Origin: Acetobacteraceae bacterium
Lineage (GTDB): Bacteria; Pseudomonadota; Alphaproteobacteria; Acetobacterales; Acetobacteraceae
Direction: 5' to 3'
Assembly (NCBI GenBank): GCA_024280945.1
Contig: JAMXLO010000077.1
Span: 1 to 63,665 of the forward strand
Length of the DNA stretch: 63,665 nucleotides
A program made the translations under genes and the position numbers. The number at the start of each line of letters is the position of its first letter. The first letter of the stretch is position 1. The notes under the pieces were generated by a model. The model was not told where the DNA came from. It did not search any database and saw only the letters and a list, made by a program, of their open reading frames with translations. Positions 1 through 8,175 of this stretch are shown piece after piece.

Positions 1-1554
1 CTCGGTCATGACATGGCAACCGATGCAGCGGCGGCACATCGGGCGATCGGCTACATGCCGCAGCGCTTCGGGCTGTACGAGGACCTGAGCGTTGCGGAGA
101 ATCTCGACCTGTTTGCCGATCTCCACGCGATGTCCGCCGCGTTGCGCGCCGAACGCATCGCGCGGCTGCTGCAGTTCACCGGGCTGCGGCCGTTCACTGA
201 CCGGCTGGCGGGGCAACTGTCCGGCGGCATGAAGCAGAAGCTGGGGTTGGCCTGCGCGCTGCTGGCGCGACCAAGGCTGCTGTTGCTCGACGAGCCTTCC
301 GTCGGCGTCGATCCGGCATCGCGGCGGGAGTTGTGGGCGATCGTCTCGGCCATGCTGGAAGAAGGCCGCGCCGAAGGCATGGCCGTGCTTTGGGCGACCG
401 CATATCTCGACGAAGCGGGGCGGTGCGCCGATGTGCTGTTGCTGCACGAGGGCCGGCTGCTCGCCCGAGGGCCGCCGGATGCATTTCTCGAACCGCTGCG
501 CGGACGGGTGTTCCGCCTCGGGATCGCGCCCGATCGGCGACGGGAGGTGGCACGGCAGGCGGCGGACGATCCCGCGGTCCTGGACGCGCTGGTCGCCGGC
601 GACGCATTGCGGATCGTGTTGCGGGAAGGTGCGGCCGTGCCCGATGCGGAGGCATTGGGTGGCGAGTCGTTCGATCCGCTGCCGCCGCGGTTCGAGGATG
701 GCTTCGTCGCGCTGTTGGCGCCTCCCCCTCCCCCTTACCCCCGCCCGCAAGGGGAGGGGGAACAGGTTCCTTCCTCCCCCTCCCCTTGCGGGAGGGGGGC
801 GGGGGGAGGGGGCACAGAAAGCGCGATCACCGTCTCGGACCTTGTCCGTCGCTTTGGCACATTCACCGCTGTCGACCACGTCAGCTTCAGCGTCCGCCGG
901 GGCGAGATCTTCGGCCTGCTCGGGCCGAACGGCGCCGGCAAGTCGACCATCTTCCGCATGCTGTGCGGCCTGCTGCGTCCATCGGGTGGCCAAGCGCGGG
1001 TGGCCGGCGCCGACCTGCTGCGCGCGCCCGCCGAGGCCCGCGGACGCATCGGCTACATGGCGCAGCGTTTCTCGCTCTATGCCCAGCTCTCGGTGCTGGA
1101 GAACCTCCGCTTCTTCGCCCGCGTTTACGGTCTGGATCGAGCCGCACGCTCCCGTGCGATCGACACCGCACTGACCGGCTTCGATCTTGCCAATACCGCC
1201 ACGAGCATCGCCGGCGATCTGCCGTTGGGCCTGAAACAGCGCCTGGCACTCGCCGCGGCGCTGCTGCATGGACCGGACATTCTGTTCCTCGACGAGCCCA
1301 CCTCCGGCGTCGATCCGCTCATACGGCGCGAGTTCTGGTCGCGCATCGGCCGACTGGCGGATGAGGGCGTCACCATCCTCGTGACCAGCCACTTCATGGA
1401 CGAAGCGGAATACTGCGATCGGCTTGGCATCGTGAATCAAGGACGGCTTGCCGCGGTCGGTACCCCCGCCGCGTTGCGCGCCCGCGTGCGTACCGAGGCT
1501 TTGCCCGATCCCACGCTGGAGGACGCGTTCATCGCCTTGGTGAGCGCGCAGTGA
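1..1554 (+). CDS. ybhF: ABC exporter ATPase with two fused nucleotide-binding domains (5' partial)
   Basis: The reading frame is open to base 1, so the N-terminus, including the first Walker A, lies outside the window. Numbered from the ATG at 13: first NBD signature LSGGMKQK (69-76) and Walker B with LLLLDEPSVGVDP (89-101); a linker at about 236-268; second NBD with Walker A GPNGAGKST (304-312), Q-loop, Walker B LFLDEP and H-loop TSHFMDEA. The second signature is LPLGLKQR instead of LSGGQ, so the second half may be catalytically weak. The linker is encoded by an inverted GC-rich repeat (721-812). Two ABC-2 permease genes follow with overlaps, the layout of E. coli YbhF-YbhS-YbhR, an efflux pump normally preceded by a HlyD-type adaptor. 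Substrate cannot be read from the sequence. Confidence 0.9.
   Translation, partial: LGHDMATDAAAAHRAIGYMPQRFGLYEDLSVAENLDLFADLHAMSAALRAERIARLLQFTGLRPFTDRLAGQLSGGMKQKLGLACALLARPRLLLLDEPSVGVDPASRRELWAIVSAMLEEGRAEGMAVLWATAYLDEAGRCADVLLLHEGRLLARGPPDAFLEPLRGRVFRLGIAPDRRREVARQAADDPAVLDALVAGDALRIVLREGAAVPDAEALGGESFDPLPPRFEDGFVALLAPPPPPYPRPQGEGEQVPSSPSPCGRGAGGGGTESAITVSDLVRRFGTFTAVDHVSFSVRRGEIFGLLGPNGAGKSTIFRMLCGLLRPSGGQARVAGADLLRAPAEARGRIGYMAQRFSLYAQLSVLENLRFFARVYGLDRAARSRAIDTALTGFDLANTATSIAGDLPLGLKQRLALAAALLHGPDILFLDEPTSGVDPLIRREFWSRIGRLADEGVTILVTSHFMDEAEYCDRLGIVNQGRLAAVGTPAALRARVRTEALPDPTLEDAFIALVSAQ
721..760 (+). repeat. GC-rich ~40-bp interspersed repeat, copy A
   Basis: A C-rich then G-rich segment with a GCCCGCAAG centre. 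It closely matches the reverse complement of the copy at 21668-21707 and is inverted relative to copy B 12 bases downstream. It is translated in frame as a Pro-rich linker inside the YbhF-like ATPase. The resemblance to small interspersed repeats scattered through some alphaproteobacterial genomes is an inference. Confidence 0.7.
773..812 (-). repeat. GC-rich ~40-bp interspersed repeat, copy B
   Basis: Same element as copy A in the opposite orientation, centred on CCTTGCGGGAGG, and separated from copy A by a 12-base spacer. The pair could form a long hairpin within the mRNA. It is translated as a Ser/Pro/Gly-rich stretch (SPSPCGRGAGGGG) joining the two ATPase domains. Confidence 0.7.
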
Positions 1555-2678
1555 CCGCCGGCCTGATGCGCCTGCGTGGCCTGATGCGCAAGGAGATCAG
1601 GCACGTGCTGCGCGATCCATCGGCGATCCTGATCGCCTTCCTGATGCCGATCGTGCTGCTGCTCACCAATGGCTTCGGCATTTCACTCGACGCAAGTGAG
1701 ATGAAGCTTGCCGTGGTGATCGCGGCGCCGGAAGAAACCGCACACGGCGTGCTGCAGGCGCTGGACGCGTCACCGTATCTCGCCGTGCAGCGGGCGCTCA
1801 GCACGCATGACGGCGAGCAGGCGATGATCGCGGGCCGCGCGCGGGGCATGCTGGTGGTGCGGGATGATTTTTCCCAGCGACTGAGCCGGGTGACGCGCTG
1901 GCCGGCCGCCGCGCAACTGGTGGTGAATGCAACCGATCCCAACACGGCGCGCGTGCTGGAAGCCTACGTCTCCGGCGCGCTGCAGGTCTGGCTGGCCGGC
2001 CAGCTGACAGAAAAGCGTGCTTCGCCCAACGGGCTGGTCGATCTGCAATATCGCGACTGGTTCAATCCCGAGCTGCGTTCCGCGGATTTCATCGTGCCCG
2101 GCATCATCGCCATGGTGATGACGATGGCCGGCACGCTGCTGACCGCCAGCGGCGTATCGCGCGAGTGGGAACAAGGCACGATGGAAAGCATGCTCGCCTC
2201 GCCGGCGCGCATGGTCGAGCTGATCCTTGCACGACTGCTCACCAATTTCGGTCTTGGTATTGGCAGCATGCTGCTGTCGGTGCTGATCGCCACCTTGGTG
2301 TTCGACGTGCCGTTCCGCGGTGGCTTCCTCGTATTGGCGGCAGCGGTGTCGCTGTTCCTGATGTTTGCGCTGGGCCTCGGCCTGTTCATCTCGACGCTGT
2401 CGCGCAACCAGTTCGTCGCCGGCCAGCTCTCGTTCCTCACTACCATGATGCCGGCGATGATGCTGTCCGGCATGCTGTTCGACATCAGCGCCATGCCGCA
2501 CTGGCTGCAGGTCGTCACCTATTTCGTCCCGGCCCGGTATCTGGTCTCCATCCTGCAGACGCTGTTCCTGGCTGGCGACGTGTGGGCCGTGATCCTGCCC
2601 AATCTCGCCGGCTTGGCGATCGCCGCTGTCGTGACGTTGTCGGCGACAGTGTTGGTGACAAGGCGAAGGCTCGACTGA
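1551..2678 (+). CDS. ybhS: ABC-2 type transporter permease (YbhS-like)
   Basis: The GTG start at 1551 overlaps the ATPase stop (GTGA), indicating translational coupling. The 375-aa product has the ABC-2 exporter layout: a cytoplasmic RKEIRHVLRDP segment, a first membrane helix at about 24-44, a large extracytoplasmic domain (about 45-180), then five hydrophobic segments in the C-terminal half. The conserved junction RDWFNPELRSADFIVPGI lies just before the second helix. It probably pairs with the next permease to form the membrane channel of a multidrug-type exporter driven by the upstream ATPase. Substrate unknown. Confidence 0.9.
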   Translation: MTAGLMRLRGLMRKEIRHVLRDPSAILIAFLMPIVLLLTNGFGISLDASEMKLAVVIAAPEETAHGVLQALDASPYLAVQRALSTHDGEQAMIAGRARGMLVVRDDFSQRLSRVTRWPAAAQLVVNATDPNTARVLEAYVSGALQVWLAGQLTEKRASPNGLVDLQYRDWFNPELRSADFIVPGIIAMVMTMAGTLLTASGVSREWEQGTMESMLASPARMVELILARLLTNFGLGIGSMLLSVLIATLVFDVPFRGGFLVLAAAVSLFLMFALGLGLFISTLSRNQFVAGQLSFLTTMMPAMMLSGMLFDISAMPHWLQVVTYFVPARYLVSILQTLFLAGDVWAVILPNLAGLAIAAVVTLSATVLVTRRRLD

Positions 2679-3778
2679 TGCTGCGGCGCGTCGTCGCTCT
2701 GATCATGAAGGAGCTCGTCGGGCTGTGGAAGGACCCCAAGACCCGCATGGTGATCTTGATTCCACCGATCGTGCAGGTGGTGATCTTCGCCTACGCCGCG
2801 ACCTATGACGTGACGCACGTGCCACTCGGAATCTGGAACGACGATGCCGGCGCGCAGTCGGCAGAGCTGATCCGCCGCTTCGACGGTTCCCCGGCGTTCG
2901 ACGTCACCGAGTCGTTCGCCGCCCCGGAGCAGGCACGCGCTGCACTCGATGCCAAGCGCGTCGCGGTGGTGCTGCATGTGCCGCAGGATTTTTCCTCTGA
3001 CGTAGTCGCCGGCCGAACGGCGCGGGCGCAGCTGCTGCTGGATGCGCGGCGATCGAACTCGGCGCTTCTGGCACAGGGCTACGCCGCCAACATCGTGGGG
3101 ACCTTCGCACAGGATATGCATCCGGGGCGGTCGCCACCGCTCGTGCTGCTGACGCGCGACTGGTTCAATCCGACGCTGGAAAGCACCTGGTTCATCCTGC
3201 CTGGTCTGGTCTGCATTCTGTCGCTGATCATGTCGCTGCTGGTCAGCGCGCTGTCGCTTGCACGCGAACGCGAACTCGGCACCTTCGAGCAATTGCTGGT
3301 GACGCCGCTGCGCCCGGCCGAGATCCTGGTCGGCAAGGCGCTCCCCGGCATCATCGTCGGCCTGATCAACGCGAATATCGTCATCATCGCCGCGCTGCTG
3401 TGGTTCCGCCTGCCGTTCCGTGGCGACCTGCTGCTGCTCGAGGCGATGCTGCTGCTATACACTCTCAGCGGCGTTGGCATCGGCCTCGCGCTGTCCTCCT
3501 TTGCTCGTACGCAGCAGCAAGCAATGCTCGGCGTCTTCGTGTTCGCCTCGCCGATGATCGTGCTGTCCGGCTTTGCCGCGCCGATCGAGAACATGCCGCG
3601 TATTGTCGAGCTGATCGGCCGCATCGACCCGGTGCGTTACATGCTGGTGATCGCGCGCGGCCTATTCCTGCAGGATATGCCGCTGCGAGTCGTGCTGGAG
3701 CAGGCCTGGCCAATGGCGCTGATCGCAGCGGCGATGCTGACGATTGCCGGCTTCGCGGTGCGCCGCGCACTGAGCTGA
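2678..3778 (+). CDS. ybhR: ABC-2 type transporter permease (YbhR-like)
   Basis: The ATG at 2678 shares one base with the preceding stop (TGATG); the longer open frame upstream is a shadow of the previous gene. The 366-aa protein starts with MLRRVVALIMKELVGLWKDP, has one N-terminal membrane helix, a large periplasmic loop containing RDWFNPTLESTWFILPG, and a five-helix ABC-2 membrane domain. It resembles its neighbour in layout and probably forms a heterodimer with it. Last gene of the visible operon; the next gene is convergent. Confidence 0.9.
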   Translation: MLRRVVALIMKELVGLWKDPKTRMVILIPPIVQVVIFAYAATYDVTHVPLGIWNDDAGAQSAELIRRFDGSPAFDVTESFAAPEQARAALDAKRVAVVLHVPQDFSSDVVAGRTARAQLLLDARRSNSALLAQGYAANIVGTFAQDMHPGRSPPLVLLTRDWFNPTLESTWFILPGLVCILSLIMSLLVSALSLARERELGTFEQLLVTPLRPAEILVGKALPGIIVGLINANIVIIAALLWFRLPFRGDLLLLEAMLLLYTLSGVGIGLALSSFARTQQQAMLGVFVFASPMIVLSGFAAPIENMPRIVELIGRIDPVRYMLVIARGLFLQDMPLRVVLEQAWPMALIAAAMLTIAGFAVRRALS

Positions 3779-3877
3779 TACTGCGACACCGTCGCGCTTT
3801 GCGCATTCGGTCACTTGTCGGCAACCGCAGGCGCAAGCATCCGAACGAGGCAAGAGCAAGGGTGGCCAGGATCGATT

Positions 3878-5023
3878 TCAGGTAATTCGGATTTGCCTGG
3901 AAATCTGCCCGTTGCTCTCCCAATAGGTCTTCTTGCTGACAATGACAGAGTCGCTCGGTGCTGGCTGGACGTGGCCGGACGTATCGATAGCGCGCGAGGT
4001 GATCGTATGCTCCCCCGGCGTCGGAGACCAATCCAGGCTCCACGCCCGCCATTCATACGGCGACCTTGGTTCCGCAAGCTTCGCTCGCATCCAGGCTCCC
4101 TGATCGATCTTCACCTCGACGGCGGAAATCGGCCTCGGGCCCCACGCCATGCCTTGAATCTGATAGCGGCCATCGCGTTCAATCACCCTTGCTGGCGCTG
4201 ACTTCAGCAGCAATCGGCCCACTGACGTCTCTACCATTACCGGCTTGCCGTTGTGCTGCTCCTCGCGGATCGTCACGTAGTCACGACCCATAAAGCGATT
4301 CAGAAACCGTTGGTCGGTTGCCTCGATCCGAGTCAGCCATTTGACATTGGCTATGCCATACCAGCCGGGCGCAACCAGGCGGCAAGGGAACCCGTTGGCT
4401 GCCGGCAGCGGCGCTCCATTCATTTCATAGCATAAGAGATTTGCCGGATTCATCGCGTCGGCAATTGGCATGCTGCGCGCGAAGCTTGCATTGAACTTGT
4501 ACTCAAGTGGTGTACCCGACCTTACCGTCTCCTCGCCCCGGTCGGCGCCGTAAAACACGACCTCGAGTGCGTTCCCCTTGACCTGTGCTGCCTTCAGTAT
4601 CTCGGCCAATGATGCACCGGCCCAACGAGCATTGCCGACGGCACTCTGGAAGAACGGCAACCCATTGTCGCCAGAGCATTCGAGAGTGAAGGTTACCTCT
4701 CGCCGGGGCGCTGTCTTCAACTGATCCAATGTGAGGGAGGTCGGCTTGCTCACTTCTCCCGATACATCGAGTTGCCAGGTCTTCGCGTCGATCTGCGGGC
4801 GATTGTAGTGAGCAATGGAAAAGAACTTGTCATTGGGCGTGATTTGCGTGTCCAGATCTTCCCAGCGTGTCAGACCCTTGATTACATTCTGGGCCTGCGG
4901 CGGTACGGCAGGAGGCTGATCGCTCCAGGGAATGACCTTGGGACCAGAAGGCTGAGCGAACGCTCGCGATACGACTCCAATGCCAGCCAACGATCCACTC
5001 AACAAAACGTCGCGACGTTGCAT
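3878..5023 (-). CDS. Sulfite-oxidase-like molybdopterin oxidoreductase, Tat-exported
   Basis: The 381-aa protein begins with a twin-arginine-type signal (MQRRDVLLSGSLAGIGVVSR, cleavage likely near AFAQ). It contains the sulfite oxidase molybdopterin domain with TFTLECSGDNG, where Cys116 is the expected Mo ligand, and RLVAPGWYG (215-223), followed by a Mo-co dimerisation domain (about 260-365). No heme domain is present, so electrons must go to a separate carrier. Oxidation of sulfite is possible, but the family also oxidises or reduces other S and N oxides, so the substrate is unproven. An AGGGGGAAG ribosome site precedes the ATG. It sits 25 bases downstream of the haloperoxidase-like gene on the same strand, probably in one transcript. 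Confidence 0.9.
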   Translation of the reverse strand: MQRRDVLLSGSLAGIGVVSRAFAQPSGPKVIPWSDQPPAVPPQAQNVIKGLTRWEDLDTQITPNDKFFSIAHYNRPQIDAKTWQLDVSGEVSKPTSLTLDQLKTAPRREVTFTLECSGDNGLPFFQSAVGNARWAGASLAEILKAAQVKGNALEVVFYGADRGEETVRSGTPLEYKFNASFARSMPIADAMNPANLLCYEMNGAPLPAANGFPCRLVAPGWYGIANVKWLTRIEATDQRFLNRFMGRDYVTIREEQHNGKPVMVETSVGRLLLKSAPARVIERDGRYQIQGMAWGPRPISAVEVKIDQGAWMRAKLAEPRSPYEWRAWSLDWSPTPGEHTITSRAIDTSGHVQPAPSDSVIVSKKTYWESNGQISRQIRIT

Positions 5024-5048
5024 GCGGCTTCCCCCTCGTCACCGCCGA

Positions 5049-6302
5049 CTATCTTTTGGCAACCACCAATGGCTGCATGCAGTTCTGCACGGTATTGGCA
5101 CCGATCTTCCACCCCATATCGCTGCCAACCACGGTCGAGAAGCGCCAATGGAAACCGGCGGCAATGCGGCCTTCCTCTGCTTCCTTATTGAAATCACGTA
5201 CATTGGCGAACTTGTGCGTCACACCCGGAGCAGTCGGTGAAGTCAGCGAGACCTCGGGGATTTCCTCGGTGCCAAGGGTCGTCGCAATCACACTGGCCAC
5301 CGCTCCGCTCAGGATACAGTGGGCACAAGGGTATTCTGGATGCATGGGGGTGATATCGATGGGCTGCCATGTCGCAACTGGTTCTGTCCCGGGGTTGCCG
5401 TCGATATCACCATTACGAATCGCAGTAATCGGACGCCAGAACGTATAGTGGTACTTGGCATCGAACACGGCAATCAGCGCGTCCACCTCGGCCATGGACA
5501 CCAACGACATGAAGCGTGCCGTGTCGACCACGGACATGTTCCTTGCGATCGCTACGTGTCGGGCGAGCGGTTGGTTTGACAAAGGGATGACCGTCAACCA
5601 GAAGCGGGCATTCTCGGTCTGCCGTGGCGTGCGCTTGGTGCTGTTCTTTTCGCCGATATCCTTCATCTCATTGTAGTTCTTTGCCCATTCCTCACTGGCC
5701 AGCGCGATCGGAGGCGGCGGGCGGAACTGTTCAGGACTGTTCATTGCGAACGGCGTCATCTTGATGAAGTCCCACCCTACGGTGATCATGGTCTGCGTGT
5801 AGACGCCAGGCTGCGTCACTGGGCGAAACGCATTCGGCGTGCCATACCCATCCTTGGCACGCAGCTCTATGATGCTGTGGGCCGATTCCTCCCCTAGTTT
5901 GATCCCACGAATCTTCGCCTCGCCGTCCGGTACGGCAGCGAGCGATCTATCGAGCGCCTCTTTCACCTTCGGTGCGCTTTCTGGGTATAGCCTGGTCAGT
6001 ACCGTGGCGGCAGCAGATGCCGCTGCCGCGTCCTGAGACGCATCGACCTTTGGCTTTGGAGCACCGTGGAACGGCTGATAACGCGGTTCGATGGCGTTGA
6101 CCGCTTCGAACATCGCGATATGCATCAAGGCGATCGTTCGCATCGCGCCAGTCGGCCCCCCCGCCTGAGGTGGCGGCGCCGGCGCGTTGCCTTGGACAAA
6201 GGCGACCCCGTGCGTGTCCCAGTCGGTGATAACGTTGGCGGATGCTGGCAGCGCGGCTAGACTGGTAACAAGCGCAATCACACCGCTTTGCGTCTTGAGC
6301 AT
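5049..6302 (-). CDS. Vanadium-dependent haloperoxidase-like / PAP2 superfamily protein, secreted
   Basis: The ATG at 6302 was chosen because it has a GGGGGGAAA ribosome site and opens a Sec signal peptide (MLKTQSGVIALVTSLAALPASA); the frame extends further upstream without signal features. The 417-aa protein has the PAP2/haloperoxidase vanadate-site pattern: K283 with R290-P291 (K-x6-RP), YPCAH (H328), and R379 with H385 (R-x5-H). The usual Ser-Gly of PSGH is Cys-Ala here. The family includes vanadium halo-peroxidases and acid phosphatases with the same fold; which activity applies is open. Lead gene of a bicistron with the molybdoenzyme. Confidence 0.85.
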   Translation of the reverse strand: MLKTQSGVIALVTSLAALPASANVITDWDTHGVAFVQGNAPAPPPQAGGPTGAMRTIALMHIAMFEAVNAIEPRYQPFHGAPKPKVDASQDAAAASAAATVLTRLYPESAPKVKEALDRSLAAVPDGEAKIRGIKLGEESAHSIIELRAKDGYGTPNAFRPVTQPGVYTQTMITVGWDFIKMTPFAMNSPEQFRPPPPIALASEEWAKNYNEMKDIGEKNSTKRTPRQTENARFWLTVIPLSNQPLARHVAIARNMSVVDTARFMSLVSMAEVDALIAVFDAKYHYTFWRPITAIRNGDIDGNPGTEPVATWQPIDITPMHPEYPCAHCILSGAVASVIATTLGTEEIPEVSLTSPTAPGVTHKFANVRDFNKEAEEGRIAAGFHWRFSTVVGSDMGWKIGANTVQNCMQPLVVAKR

Positions 6303-6667
6303 GTGTTTCCCCCCGAGTAACTTTGTGCGCCGCGGCGAACGGCGGCCTCCCGTCTTGCGTGAATCTTTTTTGGTCACCCGGACATCGGACGTTGCTCTGG
6401 ATAGAGCGCGGCTGTCAAGTTCGAATTGTATATTCAGGCGTCTTTGTGCTGATCGCTCGCCCAGGGATCGCGCAGGCATACCTCGGCGCAAGATCGCGCC
6501 TGGCCGATAGCGTTCGCATGGTCCGCCGGATACGTTCGGCGACGCGATTTAGCTTCGGAAAGCCAATCACCTGGAATTCGGAGCGAACCCGCGCGGGAAC
6601 CACGTGCATCGGGTTGAGTCCGGCAGGCGCTGTCACTACGCTGGCCCTCTTGCCCGGGAGGATCGAC
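6303..6667. other. Divergent intergenic region, haloperoxidase-like gene / DUF169 gene
   Basis: No gene is supported here. It must hold the promoters of the two divergent units. On the minus strand there is a perfect TTGACA hexamer (6413-6418), but no good -10 lies 16-18 bases downstream, so it is only a weak promoter candidate. A GGGAGG ribosome site for the DUF169 gene is at the right end. Confidence 0.5.
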
Positions 6668-7483
6668 ATGAACGACGCGCCCACCTTCGCGGACGCCCCG
6701 CCGCTCGACGGGAAGGCCATTGCGGATCTCGCTGAGCAGCTGAATCAATTGCTTCGCCTGCGCACGTTCCCGATCGGCATGAAGCTGTTCGAAGACCTGG
6801 ACGCGATGGCGAATGTGCCTGGGCTGCGCCGGCCGCCGAAGGGTCGCACCTTCTCCACTTGCCAATTGGTCACACAGTCGCGCCTGGCCGGCTTCACACT
6901 TGGCATCACCACCGAAAACATCCCGTCGTTCTCGTCCTGCTCCAGCGTCATCGGCCTCGATGCGCCGGGCGAGATCTACACCTCGGGACGCAAGATGGAG
7001 GGCGTGTGGTTCGAGAACCGCGAAGCCGCCGCGGCGCATCAGGCCGGGATGTCGCGTGTGCCTCCCGGACGGTATAACGGACTTGTGGTATCGCCGCTGC
7101 GTACCGCGCGGCTCGATCCGCCGGACATCTGCCTGTTCTACGGCAACCCGGCGCAGATGATCCTGTTCATCAACGGGCTGCAGTGGCGCAACTATAGGCG
7201 CTACGACTTTTCCATCACCGGCGAGAGTGCCTGCGCCGACTCATGGGGCCACGCGCTGAAGACGCGCGAAGTGTCGCTGTCGATTCCGTGCTATGCCGAG
7301 CGCCGCTATGGCGGTGTGGCAGATGACGAGATGCTGATGGCGTGTCCGCCCGCCGATCTGCAGCGGGCAGTGATCGGGCTGCAGGGCCTGTCGAAAGCCG
7401 GACTGCGCTATCCGATCATGCCATTCGGCCCGCAGGCCGAGCCGGGCGAAGGCATGGCGAAGAGCTACGCCGGCAAGACCTAA
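6668..7483 (+). CDS. DUF169 family protein
   Basis: The ATG at 6668 follows GGGAGGATCGAC, a strong ribosome site; upstream extension of the frame has none. The 271-aa protein matches the DUF169 (COG2043) pattern: an N-terminal LRTFPIGMKLFEDL stretch, a conserved Cys/Ser-rich centre (TFSTCQLVTQSR, SFSSCSSVIGLD), PPDICLFYGNPAQMILFI and a C-terminal IPCYAERRYGG. No enzymatic activity is established for the family that I can state. No signal peptide. It ends 4 bases into the convergent racemase-like gene. Confidence 0.8.
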   Translation: MNDAPTFADAPPLDGKAIADLAEQLNQLLRLRTFPIGMKLFEDLDAMANVPGLRRPPKGRTFSTCQLVTQSRLAGFTLGITTENIPSFSSCSSVIGLDAPGEIYTSGRKMEGVWFENREAAAAHQAGMSRVPPGRYNGLVVSPLRTARLDPPDICLFYGNPAQMILFINGLQWRNYRRYDFSITGESACADSWGHALKTREVSLSIPCYAERRYGGVADDEMLMACPPADLQRAVIGLQGLSKAGLRYPIMPFGPQAEPGEGMAKSYAGKT

Positions 7484-8175
7484 GATTTGGCGCAGGCTCT
7501 GCTCAGAGCCGCCCGCGCCAGAAGGCGCGTCGAGTCAAGTGTCGGCAGCGGCGAGTTGGCATCGCTGATGATCAGCGGGATCTCGGTGCAGCCGAGCACG
7601 ACGGCATCGCAGCCGGCGTTGCGCAGACGCGCAATGACGCGCTGGTGGTAGGCGATCGCCTCCGGGGTGAACACGCTGCACACCAGTTCATCCATGATGA
7701 TGCGGTTGATTGCGGCGCGTTCATCGGCATCCGGGAGCACGTAGTCAAGGCCCGCCGACTTCAGCCGGTCCGGATACACGTTGCTCTCCACCAGCCAGCG
7801 TGTTCCGAGCACTCCAAGGCGGTGGAAACCACGCACCACTGCCTCCGCCACGAGCACGTCCGCGATGTGCAGCCAGGGCAGCGGCGAGTGCGCCTCGATA
7901 TAGGGGAGGCCTTGGTGAAACGTGTTGTCGGGGCAGATCAGGAAAGTCGCGCCGATCGCTGCCAGCTTGTTGCCCGAGGCGAGCATCAGTTCGCCCACGC
8001 CGCGCCAGTCGCCGCGATGGACGCACGCCATGTAGTCGGCGAGCGAATGCGTGTGCATCGACACCTCGGGATGCGCGTGCGTGCCAAGCAGCGCAGCACC
8101 TTCGGTGCAGATCGTTCGATAGCACAGCGCGGCGCCCTCGGCCGAGCCGGCAACAATGCCGATATGCGCAGGCAT
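7480..8175 (-). CDS. Aspartate/glutamate racemase family protein
   Basis: The ATG at 8175 shares a base with the stop of the upstream amidohydrolase (TGATG). The 231-aa protein starts MPAHIGIVAGSAEGAALCYR and carries the two catalytic cysteines of PLP-independent racemases: Cys81 in LICPDNTFH and Cys196 in VVLGCTEIPL. The family interconverts D and L acidic amino acids or racemises related acids such as hydantoins and maleate. Coupling to an amidohydrolase suggests use in breakdown of a specific carboxylate or amide rather than in cell-wall synthesis, an inference. Confidence 0.85.
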   Translation of the reverse strand: MPAHIGIVAGSAEGAALCYRTICTEGAALLGTHAHPEVSMHTHSLADYMACVHRGDWRGVGELMLASGNKLAAIGATFLICPDNTFHQGLPYIEAHSPLPWLHIADVLVAEAVVRGFHRLGVLGTRWLVESNVYPDRLKSAGLDYVLPDADERAAINRIIMDELVCSVFTPEAIAYHQRVIARLRNAGCDAVVLGCTEIPLIISDANSPLPTLDSTRLLARAALSRACAKS

